A stretch of 42,800 nt of DNA from an uncultured Clostridia bacterium. Its GTDB lineage: Bacteria; Bacillota; Limnochordia; Darwinibacteriales; DTU012. How positions within the stretch are numbered: position 1 is the first letter of the stretch; each line of letters opens with the position of its first letter. The notes beneath the pieces are model-generated. The model made no database searches. It was given only the letters and a program-made list of their open reading frames with translations, and had not been told where the DNA came from. Both the position numbers and the translations under genes were made by a program. Where the stretch lies: NCBI GenBank assembly GCA_900019385.1, contig FIZJ01000019.1, positions 1-42,800 of the forward strand, given 5' to 3'. Shown one piece after another: positions 35,995 to 42,800 of this stretch.

Positions 35995-38178
35995 TCAAAC
36001 CCGGTACGCGATTTCAGTAAACACTTCATTGGCAAAGCGATAGACCAGTTCCAAAAGGTTCAGCAGCACAAGCCCGAGGAAGATGGTGAAGACCATGCCC
36101 ACCAGTGTGAGGATCGTCGTAAAAATCGACTTGCCAATAGTGTACTCGTGGGTGATCATCATGACACCGATGAAAATCAGGGCTCCCGACCAGCCTACGG
36201 CTATGGATGTAAGCAGGTAGTAGAACGCGCCTTCTTCCAGGATCAGGTAGTTGCTGACCACAATCAACGGCAAGTTGATCAGGACAATCGGGATCAAGGA
36301 ATAGGCAGTAGCGATGACAATTTGCTTAAAAGTGCCTTTGCCGGTCATCAGTGTGGTGAACGCCCAGTTGACCCCGGCCCACAAACCGAAAGGCAGAATC
36401 ACACTGGCCAGTTCCACAAGGATGTTCAACCGGGCCGGGTCGTTGTGGTTGAACAAGAACCCGGTATATTGCCGTATCAATGTATAGGTGATTGTCACCA
36501 GAATCAGAATCACCAAAGCCGCCGGGACACTGCCCCGCTGTCTGTATTTCAACTCATAGAACCCGTCAAAGGGATGGAAAATGACATGCAATCCATACTT
36601 CAGGCTGTGGTACAGCCTCAAGGCCTTGCCTTTGAAATCGGTGCGCTCGGTCAAAGCTATCCAGGCGGCCTCTTTGGCGGCTGCCGTCATCTCTCGGGAC
36701 TGTATGCCGAGGCGTCTTTTAATCCACGGCCAGAGCATCACCAAAACAATAATCACGGCTATACCAGTCATGACGTAGGAGAAACGCTCCTTCATAACAA
36801 TCGCCCGGTATTCCTGGTAAGCCCGGGAATAGTATGAACGGTTTTGGCCCAGCTTGAAGTAGTACATGGCTTCGTCGAACCGCTCCTGCAGCAAAAGCGA
36901 ACGGCCGATGCCGGTATAGGCCAGGTCATAGTTGGCGTTCAGTTTGAGCACTTCCCGCCACAGCGCTTCTTCTTGCTCGTACTTACCTTTATTGTAGAGC
37001 TCCACAGCATTAAGGATCAGCCTGGTATAGTCTGTCGGCTCGAAGACCAAGATCTGGCCGCGCTCGTCATCGATCACCACCAGATCCAGGCCGATATGGT
37101 CAATGGCAATCCCCCGGGCCACCTGCCCGTGAGCGCGCCCGCGGTAGCCGAACATGAACAGTAAATGGCCGTCGTCATCGTATGTGTAGATCCGGCTGCG
37201 GGTCCGGTCAAGCACACTGTAAATACCCTGCGAGAACACAGTTACGTCCACAAATGTCGATCGCCCGTAATACGTTGACTGCTGCCACATGTTGGTGTAC
37301 TGGACGTCACCTATGGGCCGATGAAAACCATACCTTCTCAGCGAATCTTCTCCCGCTGGGTTCAGCCGCCGGATGGCGTCCCCTTCCTCACTTGCGACAG
37401 TGGCGTAGAGAAATCCCGCCTCATCTAGATCGAAACTACTGTATTCCACAGGCAAGAACAAATTGCGCTTAGCTTTTTGCTCGTCAGTCGACAGCAAAAA
37501 CCAGATGTACTCCCACGGGCTGACGCTGACCTTTGGAGCGCCGATCACACCGCGGAAAATACCTTGCGCGTCAAAAGTGATGACGCCTTCGAAATAGTCC
37601 TCAGATAATACAAACATGTACCCTTTGTCATTGACACCGATTTTGAACGGGCGGTACCTGAAAGTGTCAGGGAACATGTCTTCGTGGCCAACGTGAGGCG
37701 AACCGAGAATACGTTTCAAGCTGCCGTCCTGACCCAGGTGGACGACACGGCTGTTGCCGGTATCCGCCACGTAGATATCCTGTTCGACACTGATGGATAC
37801 GCTTGCAGGGCCGGAAAACCTCTCCCAAGTACCGTTATTCATAAAGCCGTCGATGATTCTCAAGAGGTTCCAGTCTAAATCAAGCTGTACGATGCGGTTG
37901 TTGCCGGTATCGACAACATAGATGTGGTTGTTTTTCTCATCCACCACAATATCCCTGGGCTGCCTGAGGCTGTCCAAGCCCAGTTCCGCGGCGGTGATCA
38001 CCCGTTTGGGCAGGTAAGCGATGGGCCCCTCCACGGGATTGTCCCAATAGTTCCAGGTATAGCTCCGGTAAGGGACTAGAAATGTGGAAAGATGCAGTTC
38101 ATCGCCGGCCGCTGTGCCGGCCCAGCCGGCCAGGAGTATCAGCGATAGAAACACGAGCCGTTTTAGTATAGAGCGCAT
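35995..38178 (-). CDS. NHL-repeat / TPR / Yip1 membrane protein associated with the importer
   Basis: 727 residues. Signal peptide-like start (MRSILKRLVFLSLILLAG). Residues about 60-390 carry NHL-type propeller repeats (PRDIVVDEKNNHIYVVDTGN, PASVSISVEQDIYVADTGN), expected outside the membrane. A short TPR-like helical part follows (ALWREVLKLNANYDLAYTGIGRSL), then a transmembrane helix near 470-490. A charged segment leads to a Yip1 domain with about five membrane spans (about 550-725). Similar proteins lie next to DUF5696 and CUT1 permeases in other Firmicutes, but no function is established to my knowledge. The extracellular propeller could bind the solute-binding protein or DUF5696, and the membrane part could anchor them to the permease. 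The RBS is GGGGATG. Confidence 0.75.
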   Translation of the reverse strand: MRSILKRLVFLSLILLAGWAGTAAGDELHLSTFLVPYRSYTWNYWDNPVEGPIAYLPKRVITAAELGLDSLRQPRDIVVDEKNNHIYVVDTGNNRIVQLDLDWNLLRIIDGFMNNGTWERFSGPASVSISVEQDIYVADTGNSRVVHLGQDGSLKRILGSPHVGHEDMFPDTFRYRPFKIGVNDKGYMFVLSEDYFEGVITFDAQGIFRGVIGAPKVSVSPWEYIWFLLSTDEQKAKRNLFLPVEYSSFDLDEAGFLYATVASEEGDAIRRLNPAGEDSLRRYGFHRPIGDVQYTNMWQQSTYYGRSTFVDVTVFSQGIYSVLDRTRSRIYTYDDDGHLLFMFGYRGRAHGQVARGIAIDHIGLDLVVIDDERGQILVFEPTDYTRLILNAVELYNKGKYEQEEALWREVLKLNANYDLAYTGIGRSLLLQERFDEAMYYFKLGQNRSYYSRAYQEYRAIVMKERFSYVMTGIAVIIVLVMLWPWIKRRLGIQSREMTAAAKEAAWIALTERTDFKGKALRLYHSLKYGLHVIFHPFDGFYELKYRQRGSVPAALVILILVTITYTLIRQYTGFLFNHNDPARLNILVELASVILPFGLWAGVNWAFTTLMTGKGTFKQIVIATAYSLIPIVLINLPLIVVSNYLILEEGAFYYLLTSIAVGWSGALIFIGVMMITHEYTIGKSIFTTILTLVGMVFTIFLGLVLLNLLELVYRFANEVFTEIAYRV

Positions 38179-38217
38179 GAATCATCCCCGCTTTCCAAAG
38201 CGAACTCTACGCCAGAA

Positions 38218-38263
38218 GGCGGTACACTGTGCAGGCCGTTTCGGCAACAGCCTGCACAGCGCC
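38218..38263 (-). repeat. Intercistronic hairpin after the first solute-binding protein gene
   Basis: CTGTGCAGGC (38227-38236) pairs perfectly with GCCTGCACAG (38250-38259); GGCG/CGCC adds an outer stem. No U-tract. It shares CACTGTGCAGGC with the hairpin at 20803-20839. It follows the SBP gene and precedes the Yip1 gene, the usual place for an element that protects SBP mRNA. Confidence 0.7.
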
Positions 38264-38279
38264 GAGAGAGGATTGTAGA

Positions 38280-39578
38280 CTACTGGCCAAACATTTCGTC
38301 AATCATGGCTTGAGCGGTCTGTTTCACCTCTGCCGCTGCTGTGGCAGGGCTTACGTTGTTGTTGATATCTCCGCAGACTTTGCCGTATGGCAGGCTGCCG
38401 TCCCAGCGGCCGCCGAGGAAGTTCATATAGTAATCTTCAGGCCAGAAGCTCTCCACAGCCTGGTACAAAATCTCATAAGCTTGTTTGTCGGCGACGCGGC
38501 TGGCGATGTAGTTATCCAAATCCTCATAGTAATTGTCCAAAGTGAACAGGTAGTTGTCCAGGGCGATCAACCCCAGCGGGTACTCTGCATTCGCTGGGAC
38601 AAACCAAGCGTCAGCCGCCCCGGGCAGGAAGATCGGCTCATCATTGTACGGCGATTTGGGGAACGGCATGATTCCGTGAGTAAACGGCCAACTGGTGTGA
38701 TTGCCGAGATAATAGAACGGCAGGAACGCCATGGCAATCTGGCCGGCACTGAACTCGTTCTCTCCTTTGTCGGCAATCTGATCGACCTTGCGCCAATCGA
38801 CCCACTGGCGTAGTCCCGCCACCCCTTCCGGCTCATCCAAGGACCAGTACACTCTCCCGTTTTCATCCCGTCTGGTTACTGCGCCGCCGTAGGCATACAC
38901 CAGATTCTTCGGATCAATGTCGGACAGGCCCCATTGATCCACGATACCGTCACCGTCGGTGTCCCGGGTGGCCTTGCGGGCCATTTCCGTCACTTTCTCG
39001 AAAGTCCATTCGCCTCTTGCCAACAATTCGTACGGATCCTCCAACCCTTCGTTTGCCAGAAGATCTCTGTTGAAGACGACGAACACCGCATGCCCGTAAT
39101 CGTCCACGCCGGCGGAGAAGAAGTACATCTGGCCGTTGTAAGCCAACTCATAGTTGCGGTCACGGGTAATCTTGGGCAGCAGCTCAAAGTATTCTGGGGG
39201 CAGAATCTCGTTCACCGGGAACAGTGCGCCTCTGGATACTAATCCCCAATAATAGGCGAAGGGTGTCCGCCAGAGGTCGTATTTGGACTCGCCTGCCATG
39301 AAGCGGTTCAGAGCTGTATCGCCCACATCGCCCCAGCCGACGATCACCTTTTCATACCCGCCGATATTGAACAGTTCCATCGCTTCCCGGAGTGTTCCAG
39401 CCCTTGCCCCGCCTTCTTCAAACTGGGCAATGCCGTCCCAGTGCATGAGAAAACTCACTGTCGCTCCGCCGAAGTCGATCTCGCCAAAATCCATCCGATC
39501 GGATGTGTAGGCAAAAGCTCCTGACGCAGCCAACGCCAACACTATTGCTCCCAACACCAGAACTCTCTTCACACTCAC
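38280..39578 (-). CDS. Extracellular solute-binding protein of CUT1 importer, copy 1
   Basis: 432 residues from a GTG start with AAGGGGG 9 nt upstream. The leader MSVKRVLVLGAIVLALAASGAFA ends at a signal peptidase I site before YTSDRMDFG; there is no lipobox Cys. The mature protein has the size and pattern of family 1 sugar-binding proteins, with a DTDGDGIVDQWGL calcium-type loop. Most of the sequence matches copy 2 (39651-40958) position for position, including the N-terminus YTSDRMDFG and the C-terminal WPEDYYMNFLGGRWDGSLP. It should bind xylo-oligosaccharides for the two permeases. The lack of lipid anchor would need a periplasm or another way of retention. Confidence 0.9.
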   Translation of the reverse strand: MSVKRVLVLGAIVLALAASGAFAYTSDRMDFGEIDFGGATVSFLMHWDGIAQFEEGGARAGTLREAMELFNIGGYEKVIVGWGDVGDTALNRFMAGESKYDLWRTPFAYYWGLVSRGALFPVNEILPPEYFELLPKITRDRNYELAYNGQMYFFSAGVDDYGHAVFVVFNRDLLANEGLEDPYELLARGEWTFEKVTEMARKATRDTDGDGIVDQWGLSDIDPKNLVYAYGGAVTRRDENGRVYWSLDEPEGVAGLRQWVDWRKVDQIADKGENEFSAGQIAMAFLPFYYLGNHTSWPFTHGIMPFPKSPYNDEPIFLPGAADAWFVPANAEYPLGLIALDNYLFTLDNYYEDLDNYIASRVADKQAYEILYQAVESFWPEDYYMNFLGGRWDGSLPYGKVCGDINNNVSPATAAAEVKQTAQAMIDEMFGQ

Positions 39579-39604
39579 CTAGCTCAACCCCCTTGTAGAT
39601 TCAG

Positions 39605-39640
39605 AGGGCACTGCACAGGTTTAAAGCTGCGCAGTGCCCT
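39605..39640 (-). repeat. Intercistronic hairpin after the second solute-binding protein gene
   Basis: AGGGCACTGC (39605-39614) pairs with GCAGTGCCCT (39631-39640), continuing with 3 more pairs after one mismatch and an 8-nt loop. No U-tract. Similar in sequence (GGCACTGCACAGG) to the hairpins at 20803 and 38218. It lies between the two paralogous SBP genes. Confidence 0.7.
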
Positions 39641-39650
39641 ACCCAGTCTA

Positions 39651-40958
39651 TCAGTAGCCGAACATGTCGTCGATGATTGTTTGAGCGGAAGCCTTAACCT
39701 CTGCAACGGATGTTGCCGGGCTGATCATGTTGTTGATATCGCCGCAGACCTTGCCGTAAGGCAAGCTGCCGTCCCAGCGGCCGCCGAGGAAGTTCATGTA
39801 GTAATCCTCTGGCCAGAAGTTCTCGACCGCTGTGTACAGGATTTCATACGCCTGCTTGTCGGCGACACGGCCGGCGATATAGTTGTCCAGATCCTCATAG
39901 TAGTTGTCAATCGGGAAGAGGTAGTTGTCCAAAGCCACCAAACCTAATGGGTACTCGGCATTGGCCGGGACAAACCACGCGTCGGCAGTGCCGGGCAGGA
40001 ACCGCGGAGCGTCTGTGTACGGGCTCTGCGGCCACGGCAGAATACCATGGGTAAACGGCCAGCTGGTATGGTTGCCGATGGCATAGAAGGGCAGGAACGC
40101 GAACGCATACTTGCCGGCGCCCCACTCAGCCTCGCCGCCGCTTGCCAAAGCAGTCGGACTGGCGATCTTGTCAACAAGGACCCAGTCTACCCACTGACGC
40201 AGGCCTGCGATAGCTTCTTCGGAATCCATGGCGAAGTACACTTTGCCATTTTCGTCACGCTTGGTAATAGCACCGCCGTAAGCATAGACAAGGTCTTTCG
40301 GATCCATATTGGACAAGCCGTATTGGTCGATGATACCGTCACCATCGGTATCCCGTGTCGCTTTTCTGGCCATTTCGGTCAGTTTCTCGAAAGTCCACTG
40401 GCCGTTGGCATACAGCTCGTAAGGATCCTCCAAACCTTCGGCATCCAGCAGGTCTTTGTTGAAGACAACGAAGGTGGCATGGCCGTAGTCATCGGTACCA
40501 GCCGAGAAGAAGTACAGCTGGCCGTTGAATGCCAACTCAAGGTTGCGGTCGTGAGTAATCTTGGGCAGAGCCTCGAAATACTCGTCCGGCAAAATCTCAT
40601 TCACCGGGAACAGCGCGCCGCGCGATGCCAATCCCCAGTAGAAAGCGAACGGTACGCGCCAGAGATCGTATTTCGACTCGCCTGCCATGAAGCGGTTCAG
40701 AGCTGTATCGCCCACATCGCCCCAGCCGACGACCACTTTCTCATACCCGCCGATGTTGAACAGCTCCATTGCTTCCTGGAGCACACCGGCCCGGCCGCCG
40801 CCTTCCTCAAACTGGCTAATGGCATCCCAGTGCATCACGAACGATACTGTGGCTCCCTTGAAATCAATGGTGCCGAAGTCCATCCGATCGGAAGTGTAGG
40901 CAAATGCGCTGGAAGCCAGCATCAAAACCAATACAAAGACCAACAGAGCTCTTTTCAT
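39651..40958 (-). CDS. Extracellular solute-binding protein of CUT1 importer, copy 2
   Basis: 435 residues, ATG behind a strong RBS (GGAAGGAGG). Leader MKRALLVFVLVLMLASSAFA before YTSDRMDFG, signal peptidase I type, no lipobox. It is a tandem paralogue of copy 1. The clearest difference is around residue 265, where copy 2 has SPTALASGGEAEWGAG and copy 1 the shorter ADKGENEFSAG; the rest differs mainly by single substitutions. The DTDGDGIIDQYGL loop is conserved. The first structural gene after the regulator, so probably the most highly expressed. The two copies may bind different xylan fragments (for example neutral and glucuronic-acid-bearing ones), which is inference. Confidence 0.9.
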   Translation of the reverse strand: MKRALLVFVLVLMLASSAFAYTSDRMDFGTIDFKGATVSFVMHWDAISQFEEGGGRAGVLQEAMELFNIGGYEKVVVGWGDVGDTALNRFMAGESKYDLWRVPFAFYWGLASRGALFPVNEILPDEYFEALPKITHDRNLELAFNGQLYFFSAGTDDYGHATFVVFNKDLLDAEGLEDPYELYANGQWTFEKLTEMARKATRDTDGDGIIDQYGLSNMDPKDLVYAYGGAITKRDENGKVYFAMDSEEAIAGLRQWVDWVLVDKIASPTALASGGEAEWGAGKYAFAFLPFYAIGNHTSWPFTHGILPWPQSPYTDAPRFLPGTADAWFVPANAEYPLGLVALDNYLFPIDNYYEDLDNYIAGRVADKQAYEILYTAVENFWPEDYYMNFLGGRWDGSLPYGKVCGDINNMISPATSVAEVKASAQTIIDDMFGY

Positions 40959-41072
40959 TTTGGTTATGTTCCTCCTTCCTCGTGTCCATACAAAATCATC
41001 CGCTGAAAACTCTCTGTACTGCCTGAAAACACCTTAACGACGCAGCTGGGCGCGACCACCTCCTGTCCGCTT

Positions 41073-42095
41073 TTATGTAATGGGCTTACAGCTGCCCCGG
41101 ATAATGAGTTCCGTATCCATGAGCTTTGGCTTGCTGGCTTTATGATTAAGAATAATCTTCATGAGCAGTTTGGAAGCTGCAACGCCCATTTCATACTTCT
41201 GCTGTCTCACCGTGGTTAAGTTGTAGTGGCTGCTGATCTCGATATCGTCGAAGCCCACGATCGACAAGTCATCGGGGACACTTTTGCCGATCTCCCTCAG
41301 AGCTCTGATCATGCCGATGGCAACATTATCCTGGGCCACGACGGCCGTGGGCCATTCATCCAGCTGCTGCAGTTTGTTCACCACATCATACCCGTACTCT
41401 TCGTCAAACGAATACTGGAAAATCCATTCCGGCCTGCACTCCATCCCCAGGTCCCGGACCGTGTCCATCAAGCCTTGGTAACGCTTTTCCGCCGGCACAG
41501 ACTTGGTGCCCCCATCCGCATACCCAATCTTGCGGTGGCCGAGGCTGTGCAGATACTCAACAGCCAGTTTCGCCGACTTGTAGTTGTCGGAGATCACGTA
41601 GGACGTAAGGGGCCCCTCCAAAGTCATGTCGACAAACACGGTGGGGATGTCTGATGCCAGAATCGGCTCAAACTCAGCGAGCTCATCCCGGATGTAGCTG
41701 AGAAAAATCGCGCCGTCCACTCGGCGGTCTCGGCACTTCTCCAAATAGCCAAAGCTGACACCTGTGTTGCCCGGCCGTTTGTCGGCAAAATAGAGGATGT
41801 CGTAGCCTTGGGCTCCCAGTGTTTTTTCAATACCGGGGATCACTTCCCGGAAGAAGCTGTTGTTCAGCTCGCTGGCCATGAACAATCCAACCAAGTATGA
41901 CTGCTGCATCGACAGGCTCCGGGCCGTAGTGTTCGGCCAGTAGTTGTACTCCCGCATCACTTTAAGCACAGCCTGCCGCGTCTTCTCGTTGATGCCGCTG
42001 TAGCCGTTGATCACTTTTGATACAGTCGCCTTGGAAACATTGGCTTTTTTGGCGATATCATCGATTGTGGTCGCTCTTGTCCCCTGTTTTGCCAC
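41073..42095 (-). CDS. LacI-family transcriptional regulator
   Basis: About 340 residues. Start options are TTG 42113, ATG 42101 and GTG 42095. I prefer GTG 42095 (AKQGTRATT), because AGGGG lies 8 nt upstream of it. The helix-turn-helix is TIDDIAKKANVSKATVSKVING, followed by a hinge helix (PNTTARSLSMQQSYLVGLF) and a periplasmic-binding-protein-like sensor domain (VGFDDIEISSHYNLTTVRQ at its end). It probably represses the locus in the absence of xylan-derived sugars. Two palindromes lie directly upstream and matching ones precede two GH43 genes, suggesting autoregulation and control of the locus. The effector is unknown; a xylo-oligosaccharide or aldouronic acid is plausible. Confidence 0.92.
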   Translation of the reverse strand: MAKQGTRATTIDDIAKKANVSKATVSKVINGYSGINEKTRQAVLKVMREYNYWPNTTARSLSMQQSYLVGLFMASELNNSFFREVIPGIEKTLGAQGYDILYFADKRPGNTGVSFGYLEKCRDRRVDGAIFLSYIRDELAEFEPILASDIPTVFVDMTLEGPLTSYVISDNYKSAKLAVEYLHSLGHRKIGYADGGTKSVPAEKRYQGLMDTVRDLGMECRPEWIFQYSFDEEYGYDVVNKLQQLDEWPTAVVAQDNVAIGMIRALREIGKSVPDDLSIVGFDDIEISSHYNLTTVRQQKYEMGVAASKLLMKIILNHKASKPKLMDTELIIRGSCKPIT

Positions 42096-42122
42096 TACCA
42101 TTACCCCTGTCAATCAATCTCG

Positions 42123-42134
42123 GAAACCGGTTTC
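42123..42134. promoter_or_regulatory. LacI-family operator-like palindrome O1
   Basis: GAAACCGGTTTC, perfect 12-bp palindrome, 28 bp upstream of the chosen lacI start. Same sequence as 4277-4288. It probably mediates autoregulation. Confidence 0.75.
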
Positions 42135-42222
42135 GATGTCTTGGAGAAAACAATGCGTGCATCCCCTCCACAGTCGCACTCTCCCAAAACCTTCGCATGA
42201 CATATTTAACAAATATCTAATT

Positions 42223-42234
42223 GAAATCGGTTTC
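42223..42234. promoter_or_regulatory. LacI-family operator-like palindrome O2
   Basis: GAAATCGGTTTC differs from O1 by one base. Its centre is exactly 100 bp from that of O1, a spacing compatible with repression by DNA looping. It lies in the AT-rich region that probably holds the lacI promoter. Confidence 0.65.
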
Positions 42235-42293
42235 TATACGGCGGAAATTAATATGCCACGTTTCGGAAGTTACATTGTAAACTATTCGTTAAT

Positions 42294-42299
42294 ATAATT
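42294..42299 (+). promoter_or_regulatory. Possible plus-strand -10 element
   Basis: A perfect TATAAT on the plus strand, in an AT-rich stretch. No good -35 at 16-18 bp. If used, it would transcribe toward the PHP gene with a leader of about 300 nt. Weak evidence. Confidence 0.25.
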
Positions 42300-42409
42300 C
42301 GACCCTTTTTCTGGGATTCCTTCCTAATGGAGAAAAAATTTAACGTGCGGTCGGATCTGTCAAGAGCCCCTTGGCATCGAGAAAAGGAGCCAGCATGGAA
42401 TGGTTCCAT

Positions 42410-42517
42410 TTAATCACTGATCTTCTTGCCGAAATAGCTTAGGTATTCCAATGCCTTATCGATTTCAGATTCCGTGTATTTCTTTCGCAAACACGTGTTC
42501 TCCCGAACAATATGTTT
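42410..42517 (-). pseudogene. Possible gene remnant (C-terminal fragment)
   Basis: An open segment of 35 codons without a start codon, bounded upstream by TAG and ending in TAA. It reads like a real protein end: charged and amphipathic (LRKKYTESEIDKALEYLSYF, then GKKISD and stop). I cannot name a family. It could be the tail of a decayed gene or a frameshifted one; chance is also possible for such a short stretch. Confidence 0.25.
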
Positions 42518-42608
42518 CTAAGCCTTGTAACAGCAGGAAAACCGCTGTCCACCTTGAAAAGAGTACTTGAGGGAACAATCCAGGAAACGGCGAAAGGAAT
42601 CGACACAA

Positions 42609-42800
42609 ATGGCACTACTTGATCTGCACATTCATTCATCCTACAGCTGCGATGGCCAGTTCAGTCCTGAAGAACTAGTCATAACAGCCAAAGAAAAAGG
42701 CCTACAAGCGATCGCCCTGACCGATCATAACTCTGTGAAAGGACTGCCGGAATTTTTGGCGGCCGGTGCGAAACACGGCGTCGAGACAGTGCCCGGGATC
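42609..42800 (+). CDS. PHP-domain metal-dependent phosphoesterase, N-terminal fragment
   Basis: 64 codons are visible before the right edge cuts the gene. ATG at 42609 with AAAGGA about 10 nt upstream. The PHP motif I HxH is in LDLHIHSSYSCDG (His7, His9), motif II is in IALTDHNSVKGL (Asp39, His40). The pattern matches the TrpH/RNase AM group of PHP phosphoesterases that act on nucleotides or RNA 5' ends. It is the only plus-strand gene and seems unrelated to xylan use; it marks the boundary of the locus. Confidence 0.85.
   Translation, partial: MALLDLHIHSSYSCDGQFSPEELVITAKEKGLQAIALTDHNSVKGLPEFLAAGAKHGVETVPGI

Larger units (their letters stand above)
42114..42608. other. Intergenic region between lacI and the PHP gene
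   Basis: About 500 bp without a clear gene. The left half is AT-rich and holds the two operators and probably the lacI promoter. The right half has a 35-codon open stretch on the minus strand that looks like a protein C-terminus (42410-42517) and a 15-codon plus-strand ORF with a good RBS (42395-42442); neither is a convincing gene. Confidence 0.6.

Noticed and set aside
38940-38990. DTDGDG calcium loops in the solute-binding proteins as dockerins
   Set aside because: Only one loop is present, embedded in the SBP fold, and this motif is common in family 1 SBPs. Not a dockerin.
42395-42442. 15-codon plus-strand ORF with AAAAGGAG 5 nt upstream
   Set aside because: Possible leader peptide, but it is too short to judge, has no attenuator hairpin behind it and overlaps a protein-like segment on the other strand.
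42439-42639. 66-codon minus-strand ORF
   Set aside because: No RBS or domain, overlaps the start of the PHP gene and is out of frame with the more protein-like segment.

Overview
The window is almost entirely one xylan-utilisation locus. Of the 24 genes I can support, 23 lie on the minus strand and read from a LacI-type regulator near 42.1 kb leftward off the left edge. Only a truncated PHP-domain gene at the extreme right is on the plus strand. AGGAGG-type ribosome binding sites, frequent GTG/TTG starts, carbohydrate transport by a CUT1 ABC importer without its own ATPase, and a DUF5696 / Yip1 gene pair suggest a Firmicutes-type bacterium with moderately high GC, probably an anaerobic biomass degrader. 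The two solute-binding proteins have signal-peptidase-I type leaders with no lipobox cysteine, and the secreted enzymes carry no SLH or LPXTG anchors. That would fit a diderm lineage of Firmicutes, but this is inference.

Layout from right to left (direction of transcription): (1) LacI regulator with two operator-like palindromes whose centres are 100 bp apart. (2) Uptake module: two paralogous solute-binding proteins, an NHL/TPR/Yip1 membrane protein, a large secreted DUF5696 protein and two permeases. (3) Enzymes: a GH43 beta-xylosidase-like enzyme, a secreted GH43-like protein, cytosolic GH10, GH3 and GH115, a secreted stand-alone DNRLRE module, an SGNH esterase, a secreted GH115 with a DNRLRE tail, a secreted CBM22-GH10-F5/8C xylanase, a 1504-residue secreted protein with two GH43 catalytic domains, a leaderless GH43-CBM6 and a GH39 beta-xylosidase. 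(4) After a 267-bp gap with a candidate promoter: a carbohydrate-binding lipoprotein, two secreted GH43-CBM6 enzymes and the start of a GH5-like enzyme cut by the window edge.

The gene content describes a two-compartment pathway for glucuronoarabinoxylan. Outside the cell, GH10, GH115, GH43s and the esterase trim and cut the polymer. The ABC system imports decorated oligosaccharides. Inside, a second GH10, second GH115, GH43s, GH39 and GH3 finish the job. Seven GH43 modules, two GH10, two GH115, and one each of GH39, GH3, GH5-like and SGNH are visible.

Regulation: four near-identical GAAACCGGTTTC-type palindromes lie only in intergenic regions, two before the regulator, one before the GH43 at 31.2 kb and one before the GH43 at 4.2 kb. 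Six hairpins without U-tracts lie just after genes, three of them sharing stem sequence. They look like mRNA processing or stabilising elements that would set expression levels along a long operon. The least described part is the DUF5696 / NHL-TPR-Yip1 pair attached to the importer. I saw no tRNA, rRNA, CRISPR array, insertion sequence or phage gene.
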